From contig NC_049979.1 in the NCBI RefSeq assembly GCF_000003815.2, forward strand, positions 15,288,688 to 15,352,687: a stretch of 64,000 bases of DNA. Reading direction: 5' to 3'. Position 1 is the first letter of the stretch. Every line of letters begins with the position of its first letter. Under the pieces are notes generated by a model. It did no database searches. It had not been told where the DNA came from and saw nothing but the letters and a program-made list of their open reading frames with translations. This DNA comes from Branchiostoma floridae (Eukaryota > Chordata > Leptocardii > Amphioxiformes > Branchiostomatidae). The position numbers and the translations under genes are program-made. Below are positions 36,961 to 46,829 of the stretch, one piece after another.

Positions 36961-37375
36961 ACGGTGCAATGGCTGAGTCTGGTAAAATGTTTGCCTTGCA
37001 TTCTGTAGGTCGAGAGTTCAATCCCAAAAAATCAGGTGCAGGTACGGTTGTACTGTTCAAGCCCAGAGGATCAGGTCCAGACCTGAACCTGTACCTAGTT
37101 ACTTGTGAATGGGCCATTTCATCAGAAATGAATCTGATGAATTTTACAACTCTCTCTGGCGTTTTTAAAATCCTGTCTTCATGTAAACTCTTTGAGTATG
37201 ACTGTAGAAACTTGGTAAAAATGACTATACACTATACTCTTCTTTGCTTTTGTTATTTTCTTGACAGGTAAGTGCCAAAACTTGTAAACCCCTGCCGGTA
37301 TCTTCTGGTCATTTTCTACCCTGTCCAAAATCCGGTCCACTGATTTTTTTTCAGTTTTTTTGACCGATCGAACAA
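36961..37375 (+). repeat. tRNA-derived SINE-like head followed by a dispersed repeat
   Basis: An A-box-like TGGCTGAGTCTGG (36,970-36,982) and a B-box-like GAGTTCAATCC (37,014-37,024) are spaced as in a tRNA gene, but the acceptor stem is not intact. The sequence then continues into CAGGTCCAGACCTGAACC and a 300-bp segment that recurs in diverged form at 37,572-37,805. This fits a SINE or a retroposed relic rather than a working tRNA gene. Confidence 0.5.
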
Positions 37376-37571
37376 GAACCTTTGACTTCTTGGTATGAAT
37401 CGACGAAGGTTAAACTTTTGTAAGCAGACAAAAGTTGATGCGCGTGTCTATGTCAACCATTTAATCAATCCAGTGTGGCCTAACCGTCACACCAGTACAT
37501 TGAATCAACATAAAACATAGGGAACAATGTACATAGACTTAGGGGTGGGTACCAGCACAGAAATTTCAGGT

Positions 37572-37805
37572 CCAGAGGATCAGGTCCAGGTTCGGACCTG
37601 GCTAACTGCCTCAGACTATTTGACTGTAAAACTTGGTAGAAATGACTATAGAGTCTACTCTACTTCGCACTTATTATTTTCCTAGATCGGTAAGCCGCAA
37701 TACATGCGAATGCCTGATCATATAATCTGTTTATTTTCTAATAGGTCCAACATCCGGTGTACCGAATTTTTTCAGGTCTGTTTTTTCTGGACTGGTCCAA
37801 TAAGA
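37572..37805 (+). repeat. Second, diverged copy of the 37.05-37.37 kb repeat
   Basis: Shares CAGAGGATCAGGTCCAG, ACTTGGTARAAATGACTATA and the following CCGGT..TTTTTTCAG segment with the first copy, about 520 bp away. It is likely an old tandem duplication or two insertions of one family. Confidence 0.5.
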
Positions 37806-37962
37806 AAAAAAACGGTTTTGTACCGGTCCCCCCACACACCACCCCCATCCCCTACATAGATTGCTGTAGGTCCTTAATAGGAGTGAATGTGAGTGTGACA
37901 GGGTTATTCAGATACATTCAGATGTCATTCGAGATCATCAACTGTCCCAACTATTGGGTCAT

Positions 37963-38189
37963 ATCCAAGAATTGATCCTAATGAGAATGCCTACTCCAAC
38001 GACAATGGGAACATACCTGACTTTCAGTAGAAGTTCCACTCGAAAATATTTGTTTCCTATTGAACATGGTCACAGGTTGCCTCTGGTATTTCATCGACCG
38101 CCAAAGATCATTGTTTTTGTTTTCCATTTCGTTGTTATGCTACGAAGTGGTTCCAAAACATGTTTTATTAGGATCAATACTTGATCCAT
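37963..38189. mobile_element. Inverted-repeat element, ends about 20 bp
   Basis: The left end ATCCAAGAATTGATCCTAAT pairs with the right end ATTAGGATCAATACTTGATC with a few mismatches. The flanks (TGGGTCAT / TGGTCAT) resemble an imperfect target-site duplication. No coding capacity. Confidence 0.45.
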
Positions 38190-38562
38190 GGTCATTGCGT
38201 GGGACGTGGTCATTTCTCAACCGATTGACATTCCTAGTGAAGAAGATGACAAGGTTGTTGTTTGCACATCAACATGGCGGTGACGTGCACTGGAGAAAAG
38301 AAACACTGCGGAAGTTGAACAACGGGATTCTTACTTACTTGTACTCCCTTTCTTTGGGGTGTCGTACAGATAACATAAGAGCAAAATCTAATCTTTATTC
38401 TTTGTTCTTACTTACTAATACTATCAACGCAATGGGATAATACATAAAATGTTCAAATCAGTATTATATTTGGACTTCGTCTTTGAAGGGAGTGTGAAGT
38501 CGGTTCAGTTCCTATATAACCTCCTTGGTTCAGGTTTATGTTTTGATTCCAATGTGTTCAAC

Positions 38563-38619
38563 ATGGCCGCGAGTTCAGAGGCGGATAGCCATCTGAACAC
38601 TGAACACAACAACAGCTGA
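38563..38619 (+). other. Short upstream open frame (18 aa)
   Basis: Begins ATGGCCGCG and encodes MAASSEADSHLNTEHNNS before TGA. It ends 4 bp before the ATG at 38,624. The composition looks protein-like, so either this is a regulatory uORF or a base error hides a longer N-terminus. Confidence 0.3.
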
Positions 38620-38623
38620 AGTC

Positions 38624-38689
38624 ATGAGTCTCATGGTTCCTAAGAAAACGGGAAACGATTTCTCCAGACTGGACATCACGAGTCGTTCG
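38624..38689 (+). CDS. Candidate first coding exon of an unrecognised gene
   Basis: An ATG opens 22 codons (MSLMVPKKTGNDFSRLDITS, then R-S) that end exactly at a good donor, TCG|GTAAGC, in phase 0. The sequence is rich in charged and polar residues, unlike the hydrophobic translations of nearby AT-rich DNA. I do not recognise the product. It could join in phase with the candidate exon at 46,830, which would make an 8.1-kb intron containing the fold-back element. It might instead belong to a transcript with different downstream exons. Confidence 0.35.
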
Positions 38690-39400
38690 GTAAGCTAGGC
38701 AACAAGAGGATGTTGGTAATGTGCTTCACAACAGTTTTCCTTGAACAAATTTATCTATTCATGTTATTGGTTATGATGACATACTACATTCAAGACCTCT
38801 AACTAGTCAAAGGCTAGCGCTATCCTCACGGAGACTTCGCAACTGCCGATCATGACAGGTCTCAGTCATTGAGCATATGGACCAACCCTACTCTTACATG
38901 TGTCAGGAGTTCATTAATGTGAAATGTTGACTCCTGTATTCCTCAGAGGTAGGTTTGTACATTTGAGGAGCTTTTCAAAAATCCCTTTGTGATTGATAAC
39001 GTATCTCGACGTTCTGCACACGAAGATTCACTCTCCACCGACTTTTAACGAGCCAGAGATGGCCTGGGTCTGTACTGGACCCTTGGCGCAAACATAGAGA
39101 TTAGCCAGTAGGGTGAATGGCTTGCCACAGAAGTTAGCAGTGAATACGACTGTCACATTTGGGATGACTGACTTCAAATTCTTTGGCACCCCCACCCCCA
39201 TTCCACGGGACAATGTCTACAATTTTCTTCAGCCCCAAAGTATCATGTTAGAGACTAGGACTTTAACCCGGGTTAAGTCGACACAAATCTACAAATCTAG
39301 CGCGTTAATGAGGAGAAAGACATAAGCTACGGGTAAACCAAGAGTTGGACGTCAACATGAAATAGAAATTCCGAAAATAATTTAATCACGTTTGTAGAAT

Positions 39401-39550
39401 ATTGGATATATGAGAATTCCTTTACACAACCAGTATGTACTTACTTTGCTTACGAGAAGCAGAACTCCAGTTGGAAGCTCTGAGGCATCGAATAAACAAA
39501 GTAAGTACATGTGCATACTGGTTGTGTAAAAGAATTGAACTATATCCTAT
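39401..39550. mobile_element. Fold-back MITE, about 150 bp
   Basis: The left arm (TTTACACAACCAGTATG, TACTTACTTTG) and right arm (CAAAGTAAGTA, CATACTGGTTGTGTAAA) pair over about 45 bp with a 6-nt insertion in the right arm. Pairing extends outward through GGATATA/TATATCC. The loop is about 48 nt. No clear flanking duplication. Confidence 0.65.
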
Positions 39551-40870
39551 AAATTGAAAGGTACCAATTCTGATCTCTAACCTAATGTGTTACTGAGAAT
39601 TGAGAAACATTATGGAAAACTTAGTTGTGCCATTTGGCCTGAAAATGAGCTGGAGACATATTCAAACATTTTCCTTTATACTCGTAAGCCTAAGGAAAAT
39701 AAAATGTCTGGCGACTCTGTGCATGTCTGGATTTGTTTCCATGTGACAATTTCAGGTTATGGGCCGCTTCTTCACATTAAACAGACATGTCCTGTTCCCT
39801 TCACCATGACATATTAGTATCTACTCGTTATAAAATGACAAGGACATCTTGTTCTGCAAACCACACTTCTGGTAAATATTGCTGCCTAATATCTATGTCC
39901 ATATCATTGGTAATGACATGTTCTTAGTATGGCAACCTTTTTTGACCGACGACTTTATCATCTTTTGTGGACAAATATTAATATTAATATTACCAAGAGG
40001 GTGTTTTTTGCCTTTTGTTCCAACATTTTGGAAATCTTTATGGCTGGGAAGAGGGCAATTCACACATCCCTGCCAAGTACAACAAATTCTGTCTGTCTGA
40101 TAGCTCCTCACAAAAGAGTCACCAGTGTTTACTAAAGAAAATGAAAAAAATATAAGACCCAAACAAAAGATCCAGCTTAGCAGCTTGGTTAATGGGGGTA
40201 GTAAACATTTTTATAGAGGGAAAAATGACACAAATTGTTGGAAAATATGAGGACATGTTCCTACAATGACAAAAACACAAAAACACATGAAGATGTTTCT
40301 AACTTGTTCTAAATAAAGAGATATTTGTACCATTACTTTCCCAATGTTTCCAACATATCTAGATTCAAACATCATTTTCAATTGTTTGAACAAGTTAGAA
40401 CTTAAGTGACTGAAATATTATTTTACATAGAATAGTTCAAACTTACTACAAATATAATTTCAAAACCCTCTCGGTGACTCGAAATGGATTCTATTCTCTA
40501 AATTGGAAATAGCTTTTTTGTCATTCTTTGTTAACCTCTTTGGTATCATGTAATTTTGTTATTTCGGCTTGGTCCCCGTGTTTCGACTGTTACATTTTTG
40601 ATGAGTCCACTGAAGTCGACACTAAAACAAAAACCCGTCTGTAACATTGGACCCTGAAGGCAACAATCTACGGTCAGGAAGTAATGACAAAAGGCTGTTG
40701 GGCGGTCTCTCGAGCCAAAAACTACTTCTTAGATACCAAAATGGCAACTACAAAGTGAAGAAACAGATATAAACGTATCAATCCCCATTAGTGTTTTTAT
40801 TCATTTTGCAGGTAAAGAATGTCACATAATAATGCTTATCCCAAAATGCGTATCTAAGATTTGAGTTTAG

Positions 40871-41622
40871 ACCAGTGGTTCTGTGTGTCGAAAGTTTATG
40901 TCTTTGTACAAAATACAAAATACAAATGTGTCTGAAAAATGTCCTCCGGACGTTTAGATAAGAGGCATTAATATAGAAGTCGTCAGTTTACAGACTTTTT
41001 GGCATAGGAATAAATCGGTAAAAACGGCCCATGTGCAACGAAGGAATTAATAAACTTGGTGCAACAGACTTCGCAATTTCGTAATGTTTTAAGGTCTCTG
41101 TGAACGATATTTTTCTTGCTCAGATTTCTCGCTATAAGCCGCTAAACTTGCATGTATCTGTGAAGATTCAAGCGTCAGTCAGAAGTAGCAATATGTTCTC
41201 ATCTGGTGCTGCAAACGGTGATACAGAAGGTAAATATAAACAGTAAAATGCTTTCTGTTCCACATTCTGTACGTTATCAGCACAAAGGTGTCCCTGGTGT
41301 CCCTGACCATGACCTCGACAGTTAGATTGCATGATATTTTCCAGTGGTGCAGTGCGTAGAAAGTTTCTGTCTTCGTAGAAAATACAAATGTATCTATAAA
41401 ATGTCCTCCGGGATAAATTGGTAAAACGGTCCACGTATAGCCAAGGAGATAAGCTCATTGATGCAAAGACTTCTCGGTTTCGGACATACTTTAAGGTCCT
41501 TGTGAACGATATCCGTTTCTTGCTCAGATTTCTACACAGTAAAATGCATTCTGTACGTTATCAGTAAAAAAAGTGGTGTCCATGAGCATGATTTCGACAG
41601 TTACATTGCATGATATTTTTCC
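40871..41622. repeat. Diverged tandem duplication (units about 470 and 280 bp)
   Basis: The segments CCAGTGGT, GTCGAAAGTTTATGTCTTTG, AATGTCCTCCGG, GTGAACGATAT, TTGCTCAGATTTCT, CTGTACGTTATCAG and GACAGTTAGATTGCATGATA occur in the same order in 40,871-41,340 and again, with changes and deletions, in 41,341-41,622. Confidence 0.7.
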
Positions 41623-44576
41623 CATGAAGAAAGAAATCATTGCGTTCTAGTAGTAAGCAGTTACCTTCTTACTGTCTGGTCAAGCTGATGTCGTCGAGTT
41701 GCTGAATGGCCACACAATAACACGCATGCACTATTGTGTTGAAAACCAACCAACCAATGTGCCAGTTGCTATAACGTTACGATGCAAGTTTGCAAATGTT
41801 AGTATCTTGCTAAAAGTTTGTATCCAGTATAGAATTTATTTTAAGTAAGTAACGTTTTGAAGGTGATATCATTGAAGGCGTATCCTAAAGACGAGCCCAA
41901 AAAGTCGGAACACTGTATGATGTGTGGAGATGTAACTACGGGATAAATCCAGGTTCTTCTAGACACTTCTTTTAGATACCGCTTTGGAGACTAGTGCAGA
42001 AAGGATGAAGAGAGGACGCAGAGACAAGGCTTCCCATAAACAGGGCAAGGGAGACTCCTAAGGCAGGATGCCTGTGGCCATAACATGCAGGTTCTGTTTA
42101 ATTTCGTCCCAACTGAAGCTCCTTGCTCCATTTCTTTCTGAACTCAAATCTCTGCCTGACAGTCTCAGAAATATTCTGTCCTTTTCTTCACTTTTCACAG
42201 ACACAAGACGAGCAGTCGTCTGCTGTGGTCTGCAAGGGTTGTAGTAAGATATAACGTTACATTGTCTTTTTTATGTATGAAAAGCACAAGGTTACCGCAT
42301 TGATTACTGTTTCATGATCTCAGTGTGGGGTACCATGGCTTCACATGTCTGACATGCACGCATATCAGAGATTAACAAGTCAAGTAATTTAACAACTTCA
42401 TTTTGGTTCATCAAGAGAGGGCAAAGCTTCACCTTGATGCAGATCACAAAATTCATTAGGACTTTAACTGATGCAATCTGTATGTTTGCTATGAAAAAAA
42501 ATTTGACCCTTACCTCTTCCACCATGACCTTATTGACAAGCGGTCTGCAGGCCAATATGAATTTTCATGAATAAAAACCAGCTCAAACCAAGCAACCAAA
42601 CAAACAAACAGACAATTCGGAATAAACAATCAAAACACTCCACGTTGAAGTCCATGTGCCGAAGTCGACGACCCATGTCCAAGTCCATGTATGGAAAACA
42701 CCAGATGGTTCAAGACAATGGAAACACCATCATTGCATCTGGATGCTTCGGTGTATCAAAACAAGATCAAGATAGAAATGATTATAGGCTGACACTCGCT
42801 CATTTTTGCAATCAAGTAACTAGCTATTTTGTATCCGAGAATAAAGGTGACAATGATATTGCATTCAGTAGAACAGATGCGGTGGCACTTCTGTATGTTT
42901 GAGGCTACGGAACAAGGTATTTCACCATTTCATTATCAACGTTATTTCAAATCATAATCACCTTTCCACCGTTACCTTTGGTACACTAAGTTGTTTGGAG
43001 GTCAACTATTATCAATCGCACTAATCTACGACATTATATCTTTCGAATTCGTACTATTAAAGTTCTTCATTCAAGTTCAAGAAGAAGACTCTGATTCAGA
43101 TAACTTTTCGGTTTGGTGTGTTTGTTAGCTGACGTTGAATCTATAAAGTCGGTGGGTAAGTCTACAAACATGTGACAGAACAAGAAACAAAGATGGGATC
43201 TGCGCTACGTTTATATCATTTACTCGCGTGATGAACAACTATTTTTCTTTCCGTACCCTCAGTATTCTTTTCTAGTTAATACACGAGACAAATACGTTTT
43301 ATCGAGGGCTTAAATCTACAGCAAACTGAAATTGATTGTTATGATTTAAAAAGCGTCATAATTCTACGGAGCTGCGTCGAAGCTTAGCACCAGAGTAAGT
43401 CACTACTACAGCCGCATGATTAACTGTAGTGTATGGAAGCCACGTTGAGTAATTTTGCTCAAATTAATATCTTATATAACACAGGAAACCCCGCAATTTC
43501 GTTCATGGGCATGGTCCATTCCTTGTCATACTTTATGTGAAATTTGTGCTTGATTCTTGTGTCTCCTCGAAAAGGAACCATTTTTGGTCCCTACATATTT
43601 ATTGACGTGGCACATCACTGCTGCAGACTGATGTATGGCGATGATGCTGTCTGGTTGTACCACGTCCCTGTGGTGGGTGCCAGTTATATATGTATGACGT
43701 CTGATCAAGCTGTCATTATACGTACAGTTGGTTAGACAACTTTAAATTCATTAGTCGTTTGTTAAAGCAGCTATCTGGTCGTTATTTCATTCAAAAATCT
43801 GTAATTTTTGGGTTTTGACATTCTGCCAACAGTATTGACGCCTCGGGGAGTTTTGCTAACTTTGACGTCACCACTAGAACAAAAATAAAGTAGAGAGATA
43901 TCTTTGGAGAGATCAAGGGCAATGAATGACTTCCTGTCTTACAAATGAGCGAATCCCCTATCCGTCTTTATTTGTTCCCCACCTCGTGATCTTGGCGCTG
44001 TGAACCACTGGTTGACCACGGGTTGCCACATGCTGCTCTGATGCCTGTGGATGTAACTTCATGACCTGGTCATATCCGTTGGAGCTCCTGTTAATCGTAG
44101 CGTCATGTAGATAGAACCTGTACGTTACCTTATTGTAAATTTAGTTACAATATCTTTCCAATTTCCTTCTGTTGTTCTTCTAGTTCACATATCTTAACTG
44201 CGAATGTTATATGTATGTTTATATTCTTCGTATAGTCACCAGTTTGCCAATATACCTGTACTTTGTCGTTACTCGTTGGGACAAAAGAAGTACAAATGTA
44301 CAAAAATGACCTTCATACATTCATATACCGGAACCTGCGTAAATGACGTTAGGACCGTTACTGCGGGCACCGTGCCAGACGTTAGATGTCTTTCTTCGTT
44401 TTTGTAGCATACATTTAAGAAATGTTTTGGTCACGACCGGTGAGATGTCGTGTGCGCCTGGGCGGGCGGACGGCGTGGGTCGGAGAACCGCCGGAAGAAC
44501 GGATTTCCCCTGCCTTTCTCTGAAATGTTTGACCACGAATACGAAGGACCTTTGGGACAAAACCTGTTTTAGCGAA

Positions 44577-44880
44577 GGAGCTGTGTGCTCACTGTGAATG
44601 GGCTGCGTGCTCGGCGAACGAGCTGTGTGCTCACAGCAAATGGGCTGCGTGCTCGGCGAACGAGCTGTGTGCTCACAGCAAATGGGCTGCGTGCTCGGCG
44701 AACGAGCTGTGTGCTCACAGCGAATGGGCTGCGTGCTCGGCGAACGAGCTGTGTGCTCACAGCGAAGGGACTGTGTGGTCGGCGAAGTACCTGTGTGCTC
44801 ACAGCGAAAGAGCTGTGTGCTCACAGCAAAGGGGCTGTGTGCTCGGCGAAGGAGCTGTGTGCTCACAGCGAAGGGGCTAT
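44577..44880. repeat. 42-bp tandem repeat, left arm of the fold-back element
   Basis: About four clean 42-bp units followed by shorter variants. Because 42 is divisible by 3, all frames stay open and give spurious 14-residue-periodic proteins. The half-unit GCTGTGTGCTCACAGC is itself a small hairpin (6-bp stem). Confidence 0.85.
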
Positions 44881-46142
44881 TACACCAGGCTGAAGTTGGC
44901 CACCGATTGGTAGCCGCCGATCCAGCGCCGATTCGTCATTAGACAAAACATAGCATCCCATTCAGACGCCCATTCGAAGAAACTGAAAATTCCTAATTTC
45001 CTTTCAAGAACTGCTGGATGTTGTCTATAACCACCGAATATATGTATATATAAACATAGATGATAACAGAAAGTATTATATCAACGATTAAGCACAAATA
45101 ATGGGCCCAATTGGCGGTCAACTTCAGCCTGGTCTAAAATCGGCTGCCATCATGACGGCTTGTATGTAGAGCAATCTGCTACTTATCTATACGTGGCCCG
45201 TAAATTTTTAAGACGAATTTAGATAGCGCACACCCTAACGTATTAAACAAAAAAGTACCAAATCTTACGGGCCGAATTTAATTAATGAAATAGAGGGGAA
45301 TTAACTAATAGGAAATAACCAAGCAAAGGGACGTTAAAATCGGCTGCCGTATGGCTTGTTGGGCAATCTGCTGCTTATCTAAATGTGGCCCGTGAACGTT
45401 TAAGACGAATTTAGATAGCTTATACCAGGGACGAAGTGGATAAGTAAGTAAGTAAGTATCCAATACAAGTATCAAACCTTACGGGATCGGATTTAATTTA
45501 ATTGATGAACTAGAGGAACTAGGGGAACTAATTGAGTTAAAGCAGTTTGATCTATAAGAAATCAGCACTGAGCTCTAGTTCATTAATAGTATATAAGCTA
45601 TCTAAGTTCCTCTTAAATGTTAACGGGTCACGTTTAGGTAAGTAGCAGATTGCACTACAAGCCATAAGGCAGCCGCTTTTAAGCGCACCCTTTGCTTGGG
45701 TATTTCCTATTAGTTAATTCCCCTCTAGTTTAATTAATTAAATCCGGCCCGTAAGATTTGATACTTGTTTTGAATAAGTTAGGGTATGTGTTAACTATAT
45801 TCGTCTCAAAATGCACGGGCCACGTTTAGTTAAGTAGCAGATTGCTCTACAAGCCGTATGGCAGCCGATTCTAGACCAGGCTGAAGTTGGCCGCCGATTG
45901 GGCCTATTACTTGTGCTTAATCGTTGATACAATATTTTCTGTTATCATTTATCTTTATATGCACATACATTGGGTGATAGTAGACAATATCCAGCAGTTC
46001 TTGATATCCATTTAAGCGTTTAAAGGAAATTAGGAATTTTTAGTTTCTTCGAATGGGCGTCAATGACTTGTCTAATGACGAATCGGCGGCTGCAGCTGGA
46101 TCGGCGGCTACCAATCGGTGGCCAACTTCAGCCTGGTGTAAT

Positions 46143-46410
46143 AGCCCCTTCGCTGTGAGCACACACTGAGCTCCTTCGCCGAGCACACAGCCCCTTTGCT
46201 GTGAGCACACAGCTCTTTCGCTGTGAGCACACAGGTACTTCGCCGACCACACAGTCCCTTCGCTGTGAGCACACAGCTCGTTCGCCGAGCATGCAGCCCA
46301 TTTGCTGTGAGCACACAGCTCGTTCGCCGAGCACGCAGCCCATTTGCTGTGAGCACACAGCTCGTTCGCCGAGCAGGCAGCCCCTTCGCTGTGAGCACAC
46401 AGCTCCTTCG
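46143..46410. repeat. 42-bp tandem repeat, right arm (inverted)
   Basis: The same unit in reverse orientation with fewer clean copies (about two to three) than the left arm, so the arms have changed copy number independently. Confidence 0.85.
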
Positions 46411-46829
46411 CTAAAACAGGTTTTGTCCCAAAGGTCCTTCGTACACGAAAAGGTGTGGGGTAAAGAGGAAAAAAGAGCTCGATTGTGTCCGCTATGCGCC
46501 TGTGGCTGCTCTTGACATACCGCCGCAGCTGCGTCGTCAGGAGGAAGGGAAGCTGTAGCCTCCACAGCAGGCTTCACCGACCAGGCTTTTCATTACATCA
46601 TTTTCTTAATGCTGATGATCAAGCCATGTTTCCCGATGTCTCCCGTGTTCTAATTCCATCTCACACATTTGTCAACAGAAGAAGGTAACAATCAGCAAAG
46701 AGGCACTGTACGTAGGCCACAATATGAATTATGTTGTTATGTTGCTAATGGTAGTTGTCGTTATAGATTATGAAATATACACATATGCCGCGATAATAGA
46801 GTTTATAGTCATCAACTGCCAAATGATAG

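Larger units (their letters stand above)
38690..44533 (+). other. Long stretch without supportable exons
   Basis: Possibly the first intron of the candidate gene starting at 38.6 kb. Holds the inverted repeat at 39.40-39.55 kb and a diverged tandem duplication at 40.87-41.62 kb. Other open frames are short and have no recognisable motif. Confidence 0.4.
44540..46443. mobile_element. Fold-back transposon, 1.9 kb, tandem-repeat arms
   Basis: The whole segment is an imperfect palindrome. It begins TACGAAGGACCTTTGGGACA and ends with the exact complement, and CACGAA lies on both sides (44,534-44,539 and 46,444-46,449), a probable 6-bp target-site duplication. Each arm, going inward, has a terminal block, a tandem array of a 42-bp unit (GAGCTGTGTGCTCACAGC + AAATGGGCTGCGTGCTCGGC), then matching unique sequence (GGCTGAAGTTGGCCACCGAT...), then internal subrepeats around GGCCCGT..AAGACGAATTTAGATAG. 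The centre of symmetry is near 45.49 kb. There is no transposase. The structure (long arms with internal tandem repeats) resembles fold-back elements such as FB or Galileo in Drosophila, but the relation is structural only. Confidence 0.8.

Noticed and set aside
36961-37035. Functional tRNA gene
   Set aside because: A- and B-box-like sequences are present, but acceptor-stem pairing and a clean anticodon arm are not; it is better read as a SINE head.
44577-44880. CRISPR-like array of regular repeats
   Set aside because: The repeats are contiguous 42-bp tandem units without unique spacers, mirrored in the other arm of a fold-back element, in an animal genome.
44321-44942. Several overlapping 77-181 aa open frames on both strands, also at 46,040-46,577
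   Set aside because: They read through a 42-bp tandem repeat, which keeps all frames open; the proteins are pure 14-residue repeats with no independent support.
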